Position numbers and translations under genes: made by a program. 64,000 bases of DNA from Sutterella wadsworthensis (GTDB taxonomy: Bacteria > Pseudomonadota > Gammaproteobacteria > Burkholderiales > Burkholderiaceae_F), in assembly GCF_003315195.1 (NCBI RefSeq), contig NZ_QNRV01000003.1:1-64000 (forward strand). Reading direction: 5' to 3'. The notes under the pieces were generated by a model. That model saw nothing but the letters and a program-made list of their open reading frames with translations, did not search any database and had not been told where the DNA came from. Positions 1 through 7,781 of this stretch are shown here, one piece after another. The stretch's first letter is position 1, and each line of letters opens with the position of its first letter.

Positions 1-148
1 TATTCCTGCCTCGCGTCGGCGCTGTTTTGAATTGCTCCAGCTTTCTGAACCACCGCGGCGATTCGAAATGTAGAGCAGGTAACCCGTAGTTCAGGAAGCC
101 ATACCGCTCGAAAGTCCTTTGGAGAACAGCGTCAACGATCCGATTTCA
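1..148. other. Window edge, no convincing gene
   Basis: This is the stretch downstream of fur at the left edge. The minus strand has an open frame of about 48 codons running off the window, but it has no convincing start and I recognise no family. The plus strand has only short open ends that stop within 90 bases. I cannot assign it. Confidence 0.3.
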
Positions 149-619
149 TCAGATCTCGTCGTTTTTCTGTTCCTTCTTGCGGCAATCGCCGCAGATGCCG
201 TACAACACCAGTGAATGATCGGTGAGCTCGTATCCCTTTCGTGCGGCAACCTGACGCTGAGCGCGCTCAATTTCCGGGTCAACGAATTCTTCAACATTGC
301 CGCAACGCACGCAAACGAGATGGTCATGGTGCCGACCTTCCTGAAGCTCGTAGGTCGCTCGCCCTTCGTCGAAATGACGGCGCACAAGAATGCCTGCATT
401 TTCAAACTGAGTGAGCACACGATAAACCGTCGCCAGGCCAATGTCGCTGTTTTCCTCTAGAAGAAGCTTGTACACTTCTTCAGCTGACAGATGGCGCTTA
501 CCAGCTTCGTGAGACTCTGAAAGCTTCTGAAACAAATCTAGAATCTTGAGGCGCGGCACTGTAACCTTAAGGCCCATGGTCTTCAGATCGGCCGACTGCT
601 GCTGTTGGTTTTCCTTCAC
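149..619 (-). CDS. fur: Ferric uptake regulator Fur
   Basis: Fur is a metal-dependent repressor that binds Fe(II) and shuts off iron-uptake genes; it acts as a cytoplasmic dimer. The 156-residue product has the usual N-terminal winged helix (about residues 15-85, including the segment [13 protein letters not shown]) and the metal-binding dimerisation domain. The latter contains HHDHLVC at 97-103, Cys106 and the C-terminal pair CGDC at 143-146. The start is a GTG with a weak upstream AGGATGG-type site, and translation from it aligns with typical betaproteobacterial Fur N-termini. It is divergent from bamE across about 100 bp, a known Burkholderiales arrangement. No Fur box was identified by eye. 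Confidence 0.95.
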   Translation of the reverse strand: MKENQQQQSADLKTMGLKVTVPRLKILDLFQKLSESHEAGKRHLSAEEVYKLLLEENSDIGLATVYRVLTQFENAGILVRRHFDEGRATYELQEGRHHDHLVCVRCGNVEEFVDPEIERAQRQVAARKGYELTDHSLVLYGICGDCRKKEQKNDEI

Positions 620-718
620 GACCTAACCATCCTGTCTTTGTTCAATAGAGTCTTTATGATACGCAGTTGAAGAGCTCGCGACGAGATCTTGCACTGAAAT
701 TCCAATTCTATTCGGTTT

Positions 719-1222
719 ATGCTCAAACGACACATCCTTTCATTTACGACGGCGGCTGCATGCGCAATCGGCCTGAGCGGGTGCTCTACCGTATCGAACG
801 TGATGGACACCGCCACGTCCTACGTGCCCTACATTTTGAAGCCCTACCGTGCCGACGTACATCAAGGGAACCTCGTAACGAGCGAGATGGCGCTGCAGCT
901 TGAGAAGGGCATGACTGACGCTCAAGTACAGTTTCTGCTCGGCGTACCGCTCATTAAGGATCCGTTCCACGAAAACCGCTGGGACTATACCTACTATCTG
1001 CGGCGCGGCAACGGTGAAGAGCAGGTTCGTTCTCTCACTGTTTTCTTTAATGAAGACCGTCGGGTAGATCACTGGACATCTGATCCGCTCCCGGATGAAC
1101 AGCAGGCCGACCAATTGATTCTGGGGACGATCGATACGTTTGAACCTCGTCTGCCTAAGACCGATATTCCGGCGGCCGCCCCTAAGACTTCGACCGAACC
1201 GTCCCCATCCTCTGCCGAGTAA
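719..1222 (+). CDS. bamE: Outer membrane protein assembly factor BamE
   Basis: BamE (SmpA/OmlA family) is a small lipoprotein of the BAM complex that inserts beta-barrel proteins into the outer membrane. The product has 167 residues. A lipoprotein signal peptide with lipobox LSGC places the acylated cysteine at residue 22. The SmpA/OmlA domain follows at about 40-120, with the motif LEKGMTDAQVQFLLGVP and the aromatic segment WDYTYYLRRG. The Pro/Ala/Thr-rich tail is probably disordered. It lies divergent from fur, and the next gene starts 3 bases after its stop. The ribosome-binding site is poor, but the start is fixed by the signal peptide. Confidence 0.93.
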   Translation: MLKRHILSFTTAAACAIGLSGCSTVSNVMDTATSYVPYILKPYRADVHQGNLVTSEMALQLEKGMTDAQVQFLLGVPLIKDPFHENRWDYTYYLRRGNGEEQVRSLTVFFNEDRRVDHWTSDPLPDEQQADQLILGTIDTFEPRLPKTDIPAAAPKTSTEPSPSSAE

Positions 1223-1225
1223 CGC

Positions 1226-1441
1226 ATGCCTACCATCCAGCAGGAAGTCGAGAGACTTCGCAGTCTCGTGACGCAGCTCATCAACCGCCTGCAGAACGAA
1301 CGCGATCAGCGTCAGCAACTCGCCCACCAGCTTGAAGTTCGCGACGCTGAACTCAAACGCGCTCGCCAGCAACTTCATGAAATGAAGAAGAAAGTCGACG
1401 AGATGCTGTCGCAATTTCGTGACGCTGGTTCTGCGTCCTGA
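1226..1441 (+). CDS. Small coiled-coil protein upstream of zapA (ZapB-like/TIGR02449-type)
   Basis: This 71-residue protein is predicted to be almost entirely coiled coil, with leucine and charged heptads from residue 5 to 65 and no signal peptide or membrane segment. Such a protein sits immediately before zapA in many beta- and gammaproteobacteria and is annotated as a TIGR02449 or ZapB-like family. By position it may help organise the division ring, but that is inference. It begins 3 bases after bamE and ends 24 bases before zapA, so co-transcription is likely. Confidence 0.75.
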   Translation: MPTIQQEVERLRSLVTQLINRLQNERDQRQQLAHQLEVRDAELKRARQQLHEMKKKVDEMLSQFRDAGSAS

Positions 1442-1465
1442 CCGTTTTCCTTCGCGGAGACCACC

Positions 1466-1855
1466 ATGTCCGAAGTCAACGTCACAATTTTTGATCGCAA
1501 CTACCGCCTTGCCGTTACCACCGGCGAGGAAAAGATGCTTGAAGACTGTGCGCGCCAGGTCAATGAACAAATGCTCGCCGTACGTGCCGCCGGCCGCGTT
1601 ATTGCAATTGATCAGATTGCAGTTCTTACTGCGCTCGAGTTGGCTTATGACGCCAAGAAGCGCGAGCATGACGCTAAGAAAACCGCGGCTGCGCCTCCGC
1701 AGCCGGTTCAGCAGCAAACTCCTGCGGCAGCTGTACCGACAGCGGCATCAACCCCAAATGAGGCTGATTCAGCGCTCTTTGCAGAAATTCATTCGCTTTG
1801 CAGTCTCTGCGAAGAGGCACTCTTCCGAGACGCAAAGATGGGATCGCTCTTCTAA
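1466..1855 (+). CDS. zapA: Cell division protein ZapA
   Basis: ZapA cross-links FtsZ protofilaments and stabilises the Z ring. The N-terminal about 95 residues show the ZapA pattern: a beta strand with NVTIFDRNYRL, then VNEQM, then a long helix with IAVLTALELAYD. Residues 75-110 are a Gln/Pro/Ala-rich insert, followed by a short helical end that makes the 129-residue protein longer than E. coli ZapA. A GGAG-type ribosome site lies about 10 bases before the ATG. The neighbours (coiled-coil gene upstream, 6S RNA downstream) support the assignment. Confidence 0.92.
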   Translation: MSEVNVTIFDRNYRLAVTTGEEKMLEDCARQVNEQMLAVRAAGRVIAIDQIAVLTALELAYDAKKREHDAKKTAAAPPQPVQQQTPAAAVPTAASTPNEADSALFAEIHSLCSLCEEALFRDAKMGSLF

Positions 1856-1865
1856 GGTGATCAGC

Positions 1866-1900
1866 AGGAAGCCCCGCAAATGCGGGGCTTCCTATTTCTC
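1866..1900 (+). terminator. Rho-independent terminator of zapA
   Basis: A perfect 12-bp stem (AGGAAGCCCCGC, loop AAAT, then its complement at 1882-1893) is followed by a short U-rich tail. It lies 11 bases after the zapA stop and before the 6S RNA promoter, so it probably separates the two transcripts. Confidence 0.85.
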
Positions 1901-1937
1901 TTGGATCAAGTTTTATGCGGCAGTGGTTTTTGATCAC

Positions 1938-1965
1938 TTGCGCGAAGTGTGATTCCAGGTAGAAT
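1938..1965 (+). promoter_or_regulatory. Candidate sigma-70 promoter of 6S RNA
   Basis: TTGCGC at 1938-1943 and TAGAAT at 1960-1965 are 16 bp apart. They would start transcription about 10 bases later, just before the 6S closing stem at 1976. The assignment rests on spacing and position only. Confidence 0.5.
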
Positions 1966-1974
1966 GAACTTAAG

Positions 1975-2151
1975 TCCTGCAGCGGCAAGCATCCGGGCTC
2001 CAAGGTACCTAGAACCAATGCATCCTGCAATAGGTTGGCCTACTCGAGAGCCGATTGAGTGCCGGTCACGCGGTGTCCAGCCCGTTCCGCTCCGGAGCCG
2101 ACCGCCCTGAACTCCCGGTTCAGGATACGTAGCCCCGCCCCGCTGCAGGTT
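1975..2151 (+). ncRNA. ssrS: 6S RNA
   Basis: 6S RNA mimics an open promoter and sequesters sigma-70 RNA polymerase in stationary phase. The segment has a perfect 10-bp closing stem, CCTGCAGCGG at 1976-1985 pairing with CCGCTGCAGG at 2140-2149. The length of about 175 nt fits, as does a long, imperfectly paired rod-like interior. It lies directly downstream of zapA and upstream of an EVE-domain gene, the usual place for ssrS in Burkholderiales. No protein frame fits here. The exact ends are inferred from the stem. Confidence 0.85.
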
Positions 2152-2161
2152 CTTGATTTTC

Positions 2162-2196
2162 AAGGGCAGTCTTTCGCTGAGAGACTGCCCTTTCCT
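2162..2196 (+). terminator. Rho-independent terminator after 6S RNA
   Basis: A perfect 9-bp stem (GGGCAGTCT at 2164-2172 pairing with AGACTGCCC at 2182-2190) is followed by TTTCC. It ends 22 bases before the chosen start of the EVE gene. Longer in-frame starts of that gene would run through this hairpin. Confidence 0.7.
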
Positions 2197-2218
2197 ACTT
2201 TCAGGATTGGACCGCGTG

Positions 2219-2731
2219 ATGGCCATAGACCCCAAAACAGCTGCCGTATGCGCCGAAGCATCCGGATTTTGGCTGATGAAGACGGAACCGTCGGAGTGTT
2301 CGATTGACGACGCCTTCGCAGCAACCAATCACGCCGTCTCATGGTTCGGCGTACGCAATTATCAGGCGCGTAACTTTATGCGAGACCAAATGAAGGTTGG
2401 AGACGCCGTGCTCTTTTACCATTCAAGCTGCCCCAACCCCGGCATCGTCGGCATCGCGCGCATCGCCTCGAAACCATATCCTGATACCTGCCAGTTCGAC
2501 GAAAAAAGTGACTATTTCGATCCCAAATCCACAAAGGATGCACCGCGTTGGGTGGCGGTGGATGTTGAAGCACTCGTCAAATTTCCAGTCATTCCTGTCA
2601 GCATTTTGAGAGCTCAGCCAGAACTTGCCGACATGCTCATTCTTCGACGAGGCAACCGTTTGTCTATTACTCCGGTTGAAAAGAAAGATTTCCTATTCAT
2701 CGTCGAGCATCTTGCCAAACCTCAGTCATAA
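2219..2731 (+). CDS. EVE domain-containing protein
   Basis: EVE domains belong to the PUA-like fold and are thought to bind modified bases in RNA or DNA; the role of the stand-alone bacterial form is poorly known. The 170-residue product contains FWLMKTEPSE near the N-terminus, then WFGVRNYQARNFMRD and VGDAVLFYHSS, all EVE hallmarks, so the domain fills nearly the whole protein. I chose the ATG after the 6S terminator. An upstream frame extension of 22 codons exists but would overlap that hairpin. The gene stops 34 bases before the permease gene and probably shares its transcript. Confidence 0.88.
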   Translation: MAIDPKTAAVCAEASGFWLMKTEPSECSIDDAFAATNHAVSWFGVRNYQARNFMRDQMKVGDAVLFYHSSCPNPGIVGIARIASKPYPDTCQFDEKSDYFDPKSTKDAPRWVAVDVEALVKFPVIPVSILRAQPELADMLILRRGNRLSITPVEKKDFLFIVEHLAKPQS

Positions 2732-2765
2732 ACAACAAACCTAGATCACCTCGGAGATTCACCCA

Positions 2766-3581
2766 ATGGAGATTCAAATCATCCTCGCTCTAGCGGCGCT
2801 CGGATGCTGCACCGGATTCCTTGCCGGACTGCTCGGCATCGGCGGCGGCATGGTGCTAACACCTTTCCTCACGCTGCTTCTCGGCTATGCAGGCATTCCG
2901 ATTGAGCACATCGTGCACGTAGCCATCGCCACCTCAATGGGCACGATCCTTTTCACGTCGCTCTCCTCCGTGCGTGCACACGCCAAGCGCGGCGCGGTTC
3001 TCTGGAATGTTGTGTTTTCGATGGCCCCAGGCATTCTCGTCGGTGCTGTCGTGGGGGCTCAAGTTTCCGGCGCGCTGCCGACCTTCTGGGTTGCGCTCAT
3101 TTTTGCCGTGTTTGTCTACACTTCTGCCGCAAAAATGTTCCTCAATGCCAAACCCACGCCTTCGCGTCATCTGCCCGGACCTGCAGGCATGTTTGGTGCC
3201 GGTACGGTTATCGGCGTGATTTCCGCGCTGGTGGGAGCTGGCGGCGGTTTTATTTCCGTGCCTTTCATGACCTGGTGCAACGTCAAGATGCATAACGCCG
3301 TCGGCACATCCGCCGCCTTTGGCTTCCCCATCGCGTTTGCCGGCACCATTGGCTATATCATCAGCGGCTGGCATTTGACGGGACTGCCCGGCTGGCCCTA
3401 CACAATCGGTTATATTCATCTGCCGGCCCTTGTCTGTGTCGCCGCAACGAGCATCTTTTTTGCGCCGTTCGGCGCAAAGGTCGCACACTCGATTGATACG
3501 AAGCCTTTAAAGCGTATCTTCGCCAGCGTGCTTTTCCTGCTTGCAACTTACATGCTCTATAAGGCAATCAGCGCCTTCTAA
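2766..3581 (+). CDS. TauE/SafE family sulfite/organosulfonate exporter-like permease
   Basis: This is a 271-residue integral membrane protein of the TauE/SafE (DUF81) family. Its members move sulfite, sulfoacetate or other small anions, and the substrate here is unknown. It has about eight hydrophobic segments in two inverted halves, each with a family glycine motif: GLLGIGGGMVLTPF near residue 25 and ALVGAGGGFISVPF near residue 160. An AGGAGA-like ribosome site lies at 2753. The upstream EVE gene is on the same strand and a terminator follows. Confidence 0.9.
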   Translation: MEIQIILALAALGCCTGFLAGLLGIGGGMVLTPFLTLLLGYAGIPIEHIVHVAIATSMGTILFTSLSSVRAHAKRGAVLWNVVFSMAPGILVGAVVGAQVSGALPTFWVALIFAVFVYTSAAKMFLNAKPTPSRHLPGPAGMFGAGTVIGVISALVGAGGGFISVPFMTWCNVKMHNAVGTSAAFGFPIAFAGTIGYIISGWHLTGLPGWPYTIGYIHLPALVCVAATSIFFAPFGAKVAHSIDTKPLKRIFASVLFLLATYMLYKAISAF

Positions 3582-3615
3582 GCAGCTTTTCAAAGCAGAT
3601 TGTTTGATAAAAAAT

Positions 3616-3655
3616 GAACTTGGCTTCATTCCCGGAGCCAAGCTCGTTTTTTCAC
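3616..3655 (+). terminator. Rho-independent terminator after the TauE/SafE gene
   Basis: A stem of CTTGGCT (3619-3625) with AGCCAAG (3636-3642), extended by two more pairs, is followed by GTTTTTTC. It lies between convergent genes, with lgt ending at 3672 on the other strand. Confidence 0.75.
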
Positions 3656-3671
3656 TTTTTCCACTGAAAAG

Positions 3672-4463
3672 TCAGATACGCCGGCGTCCCGCCCAGACCC
3701 AAAGCGTCAGCCCAGCGAGAATCAACGGCAGCGTAAGCCACTGTCCGCGCGAAAGCCCCAATGCCTGCAATCCAAGAAACGCATCGGGTTCTCGGAAGTA
3801 TTCGCTCACAAACCGCGCTGCCCCATAACCCAAGGCAAACAAAGCGGCTGTTCTGCCGACCGGTCTCGGCTTGCGGGAATAAAGCCAAAGCACCACAAAA
3901 AGGGCCAGCCCTTCCAGACCTGCTTCATAAAGCTGGGAAGGATGACGAGGGATACCGCCATCCTGCGCCTGAGGAAAAATCATGGCCCACGAAAGGTCCG
4001 GCGAAGCTGGCCTGCCCCAAAGCTCGCCATTGATAAAGTTCCCGATGCGGCCGAAAAAAAGTCCCAAAGGTACGAGCGGAGCCACAAAATCCGTCAGCTG
4101 CCAAAACTGCATGCCATGTCTGCGAACATAGAGCGCCATCACGATAAGCACTCCCAACAGACCGCCATGCGCACTCATTCCGCCCTGCCAAACCGAGAAG
4201 ATCTGAAGGGGATGAGTCAAGTACCACGCAGGCTGATAAAAAAGACAGTAGCCCAGCCTGCCGCCCAGCACAACGCCAAAAACGCCCCAGAAAAGAAGGT
4301 TCTCAACATCGTCGGGCGTCACGCCCCTCCAATCATCCTGCGCTCGTCGACGACCGAGGAGCCAGAAAGCGAGAAAACCCAAAAGGTACATCAAACCGTA
4401 CCAATGCACTCCCAAAGGACCGATAGAGAACGCGATGGGATCAAACTGCGGATGAATCAGCAT
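3672..4463 (-). CDS. lgt: Prolipoprotein diacylglyceryl transferase Lgt
   Basis: Lgt transfers diacylglycerol from phosphatidylglycerol to the lipobox cysteine of prolipoproteins in the inner membrane, the first step of lipoprotein maturation. The 263-residue protein has seven predicted membrane segments and the Lgt signature [14 protein letters not shown] near residue 140. The motifs HPSQLYEA and [14 protein letters not shown] follow, including the conserved arginines. It is monocistronic here: the convergent permease lies on one side and the thiM promoter region on the other. Substrates in this window include BamE and the two lipoproteins at 20.9-21.9 kb. Confidence 0.96.
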   Translation of the reverse strand: MLIHPQFDPIAFSIGPLGVHWYGLMYLLGFLAFWLLGRRRAQDDWRGVTPDDVENLLFWGVFGVVLGGRLGYCLFYQPAWYLTHPLQIFSVWQGGMSAHGGLLGVLIVMALYVRRHGMQFWQLTDFVAPLVPLGLFFGRIGNFINGELWGRPASPDLSWAMIFPQAQDGGIPRHPSQLYEAGLEGLALFVVLWLYSRKPRPVGRTAALFALGYGAARFVSEYFREPDAFLGLQALGLSRGQWLTLPLILAGLTLWVWAGRRRI

Positions 4464-4640
4464 GCGGCAACCACTGCAACTTTTTTATAAGAGCGCTCAT
4501 TCTAACGATGCGGTTATTCACGAAGACTTCATTGACGTACTTGGACTCGTGAGATAGTGTGTGTCGTCGCTCTGAAAGCGATTTTCACAATGCAGCAGAA
4601 CACTCGACCTCCATACAGAACCCTAAAGGAGCCGCCTTTC

Positions 4641-5444
4641 ATGTCGGTACAGACTGTTTCTTCAACTACCGTAGCTCATGCGCTCACCGCACTTCGTGCC
4701 AATCGGCCGCTCGTACACTGCCTCACCAACGAAGTAGTTCAGGAAATCACTGCAAACGTACTGCTCGCCGCCGGTGCGTCCCCCGCAATGGTTGTCGCGA
4801 TGGAAGAAGCACCTGTCTTTACGGCCATCTCGGGAGCTCTGCTCATCAACACCGGCACACCGTACCCAGAGCGTGTCGCGGTAATGAAAGCCTGTGCTCA
4901 AGCTGCCAATGACCATGGCGTTCCCTGGGTACTTGACCCAGTAGCCGCTGGCGCAACCCCTTGGCGAACACAAGCCATTCGGGAGCTCCTTGCACTTAAA
5001 CCAACCATTCTTCGCGGCAACGCCAGTGAGATTCTTGCACTGGCCGGTGCCGGAAAGGGCGGCAAGGGCGTCGACAGCACAGACGACAGCCGAACCGCCC
5101 TATCTGCCGCTCAGCGGCTTGCCGAAGAAACAGGAACTGTAGTTTGTGTTACAGGCCCGGTTGATTATGCGACTGACGGTAAGCGAACACTCTCCATCGC
5201 CGGAGGCAACGTCATGACGACGCTTGTGGTGGGCACCGGATGCTCACTCTCGGCGCTCTGCGCAGCTTTTGCAGCAGTGGAAAAAGATCCCGTTGATGCC
5301 GCCATTTCCGCTTGTGCACTCGCGAAATACGCAGCCGGCACTGCCGCAAAACAGGCCAAAGGGCCGGGGAGCTTCCATGATGAATATCTTGATGCACTCT
5401 ACCTCGCCCAGCCTGAAGCGCTCACTGTCGGAGATGCGGCATGA
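4641..5444 (+). CDS. thiM: Hydroxyethylthiazole kinase ThiM
   Basis: ThiM phosphorylates 4-methyl-5-(2-hydroxyethyl)thiazole, salvaging the thiazole half of thiamine. The 267-residue product has the family opening RPLVHCLTNEV, the segment LLAAGASPAMV and the C-terminal anion-hole/catalytic motif GTGCSLSALCAAF. The start is chosen at the ATG preceded by AAAGGAG at 4624-4630; 28 upstream in-frame codons have no such site. It overlaps thiE by four bases (ATGA), implying translational coupling. No TPP riboswitch is visible upstream. Confidence 0.94.
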   Translation: MSVQTVSSTTVAHALTALRANRPLVHCLTNEVVQEITANVLLAAGASPAMVVAMEEAPVFTAISGALLINTGTPYPERVAVMKACAQAANDHGVPWVLDPVAAGATPWRTQAIRELLALKPTILRGNASEILALAGAGKGGKGVDSTDDSRTALSAAQRLAEETGTVVCVTGPVDYATDGKRTLSIAGGNVMTTLVVGTGCSLSALCAAFAAVEKDPVDAAISACALAKYAAGTAAKQAKGPGSFHDEYLDALYLAQPEALTVGDAA

Positions 5445-6091
5445 CCGATAAGCCGCTTAATCTTGCGCTCTACCTTGTTCTGGATCCAGATCTTTGCAGC
5501 CAATCTGTCGGCATTGTTGAAACAGCATTGGCAGCGGTGCAAGCTGGTGCGGGCATTGTGCAGCTGCGGGCACCAACCTGGAAAAAGCGCCGTATGACGG
5601 AATGCGCTCGCGCACTCAAATCTGCGCTTACACCTTTCCATGTACCGCTCATCATTGATGACCACGCCGATGTAATGCTCGCTGCGAATGCCGACGGTCT
5701 GCACGTTGGGCAGCAGGATCTGACCCCGGCAGATGCCCGACAGCTGATCGGCAGCAATCGCATTCTGGGACTGTCTTTAGGTTCGCTTGAGGATTGCCGC
5801 CCTGACGAACTCGCTCTTGTGGACTACGTCGGCATCGGACCGATTTTCGTTACGCAATCCAAACCGGATGCGGGCGCGGCCATTGGTCTCACCGCACTGC
5901 AATCTATCGCTGCCAAGGCGCAGAAGCCTTCAGTGGCCATTGGCGGCATTCACATCAACAATGCTGCGCAAGTCGGCGCAGCTGGCGTTGACGGCATTGC
6001 TGTTATTTCAGCTATTTGTGGTCAGCCAGATCCCTATGCAGCTTCCGTCAGTCTCTTGAAAGCATTCCAGAGCAACCGCAAACAGTCTTAA
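5441..6091 (+). CDS. thiE: Thiamine-phosphate synthase ThiE
   Basis: ThiE joins HMP-pyrophosphate and thiazole phosphate to give thiamine monophosphate. The 216-residue TIM-barrel protein carries the typical motifs DDHADVMLAANADGLHVGQQD, split around residues 70-90, then GIGPIFVTQSKPDAG near 127 and AIGGI near 168. It is coupled to thiM by a four-base overlap. The pair lacks thiC/thiD/thiG here, so in this window it is a salvage module. The next gene starts only 10 bases after its stop, so the thi transcript probably continues into the envelope genes. Confidence 0.94.
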   Translation: MTDKPLNLALYLVLDPDLCSQSVGIVETALAAVQAGAGIVQLRAPTWKKRRMTECARALKSALTPFHVPLIIDDHADVMLAANADGLHVGQQDLTPADARQLIGSNRILGLSLGSLEDCRPDELALVDYVGIGPIFVTQSKPDAGAAIGLTALQSIAAKAQKPSVAIGGIHINNAAQVGAAGVDGIAVISAICGQPDPYAASVSLLKAFQSNRKQS

Positions 6092-6101
6092 AGAGACCGT
6101 A

Positions 6102-7781
6102 ATGCCATTCCCCTCTGTCTTCGGGTCCTTGTGGACACCTCATCGAGCTGCCGCATGGACTGCACTGTTTCTTTTTTTGCTGACAGCGAGTGCTTACTTC
6201 TGCGGCGTCAATGCTAAACGCGCCCTGCAGCATGCCGTCTTTATCGTTCCGTTTATTGCGCTCTGGCTGCTATCTTTGCCCGCCCGAAGCAACAAGTCAC
6301 GAAGCGGCTGGCAAAAAGTGTGTCTCGCTGCAGCCGTTGTCGGACTGCTGCTTACTTTTATCGACGCTGCTCTACGGGCATTCCTCTATCAAACGTACTC
6401 GGCCGAACCCATGTCGACTTTCGTATTGGAATCAGCAGCCAATACCAATCTTGACGAAGCTCTAGGCTTTTTGGCTACCGAATGGACCGGGGCGCTCTTG
6501 GGGACGTTACTCTGTCTCGCCGCGTTAACTGCCGCCCTATTCGTCATGTATTTGGCGAGCAAGACGTCTTCAGACAACGCGATGGCTTCCGGTTGGGGGC
6601 AGTGGCTTTGGCGATTCTGGATGCTGCTTTTTGCGTCCGTCTGTATCCTCAGCTGGGCCAAACCCTCCTGGCGAATTCACTATCCCCCTATTTTTTGGTC
6701 TAAATGGATGGAATCCGTCGCTGGGATGCAATCGATCTGGATGAAAGCCGACCAACATGAAGCCGCAGAAATTACCGAAGCCAGATCGGTTTTGCTGGAT
6801 GCTTCATCAGCTCCACGCACAATCGTCTTGGTCATCGGCGAAAGCACTACTCGGGACGACTGGAGTCTTTATGGGTACTCACGTGATACCACGCCGAAGC
6901 TTAAAGCCCTCGAATCAACAGATTCAAATTTAGGCACCTTCAGGCAGGCTTGGTCCGTAGACACCTCGACCATCGCAGCCTTCCGTTCCATGTTCACCTT
7001 TCCTGTTCCGCAGTCTGCGGGTGACGGCCGCATCAATCTCTTTGCGCTCTTTAGCGCCGCTGGATGGACAGTGCATTGGATCAGTAATCAGGACGACATA
7101 GCCATTCAAACGCAATATGCCGTCTTTGCCTCTGAAGCGCAGTTCATCAACCGCATGACCGGACGTTCAAGCGCATCGATGGATCTGAATGTTTTGCCAA
7201 CCTTTAAACAGGCACTTGCTGATCCGGCTCCGAGGAAACTGATCGTTGTCCATCTGATCGGAGCGCATCCACACTACGCGCTGAGGTTCCGCGATTCAGA
7301 CGAAATTGACTGGGGACACGACCAGGTGATGCAGAATCTGAATCATCTCGACCGATCCCCATGGGTGGTTGCCGCCCGCAATCAATATGACTGGGCTATG
7401 CGCTATCAGGACGAGGTGCTGTCGGAACTCTTTCACCTCTCTAAAAATGCTCAGGCCTCAGCCAAGTCTCCGTTAGACTGGATTTTTCTATCCGACCACG
7501 GTCAGGAGCTGGGAGATACAGCAAACCGGGCGGGTCACTCACAAACAGCGCCATCAAGCTACCGCATTCCGTTTCTGATCTGGAGCTCCGAGCGAAGCTT
7601 CAATCCATATGAAAATCGTCCGTTCCGCGCTGATTTTTTAAGTCCGCTCATGCTTGAGCTTGCTGGTATCAACTGGAAAGGCGAAGATCCTCGGCAAGTC
7701 CTCATTGCCGACGACTATAGTTGGATGAAGCCTCATTTACCTATCCAAGATCCGCAGATGCCGTCATCAGACACCCCATGA
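6102..7781 (+). CDS. Phosphoethanolamine transferase-like membrane sulfatase
   Basis: This 559-residue protein of the alkaline phosphatase superfamily resembles EptA/CptA/OpgE enzymes, which move phosphoethanolamine from phosphatidylethanolamine onto lipid A, LPS core or glucans in the periplasm. About five hydrophobic segments lie in the first 200 residues. The catalytic domain opens with VIGESTTRDDWSLYGYSRDT near residue 245 (metal-binding Glu and nucleophile region), then HLIGAHPHY near 385 and the metal motif DHGQELGD near 465. The acceptor cannot be read from sequence. It starts 10 bases after thiE and overlaps the next gene by four bases, so it is coupled to the DUF2868 gene. Confidence 0.82.
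   Translation: MPFPSVFGSLWTPHRAAAWTALFLFLLTASAYFCGVNAKRALQHAVFIVPFIALWLLSLPARSNKSRSGWQKVCLAAAVVGLLLTFIDAALRAFLYQTYSAEPMSTFVLESAANTNLDEALGFLATEWTGALLGTLLCLAALTAALFVMYLASKTSSDNAMASGWGQWLWRFWMLLFASVCILSWAKPSWRIHYPPIFWSKWMESVAGMQSIWMKADQHEAAEITEARSVLLDASSAPRTIVLVIGESTTRDDWSLYGYSRDTTPKLKALESTDSNLGTFRQAWSVDTSTIAAFRSMFTFPVPQSAGDGRINLFALFSAAGWTVHWISNQDDIAIQTQYAVFASEAQFINRMTGRSSASMDLNVLPTFKQALADPAPRKLIVVHLIGAHPHYALRFRDSDEIDWGHDQVMQNLNHLDRSPWVVAARNQYDWAMRYQDEVLSELFHLSKNAQASAKSPLDWIFLSDHGQELGDTANRAGHSQTAPSSYRIPFLIWSSERSFNPYENRPFRADFLSPLMLELAGINWKGEDPRQVLIADDYSWMKPHLPIQDPQMPSSDTP

Noticed and set aside
740-1717. A 325-codon minus-strand open frame across bamE and zapA
   Set aside because: It lies antisense to three well-supported genes, has no family resemblance and is explained by the codon bias of those genes.
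2153-2218. Upstream extension of the EVE-domain gene
   Set aside because: It would start inside the 6S RNA terminator hairpin and adds residues not seen in EVE proteins.
4500-4640. TPP riboswitch before thiM
   Set aside because: Conserved core elements are missing in the plus-strand leader.
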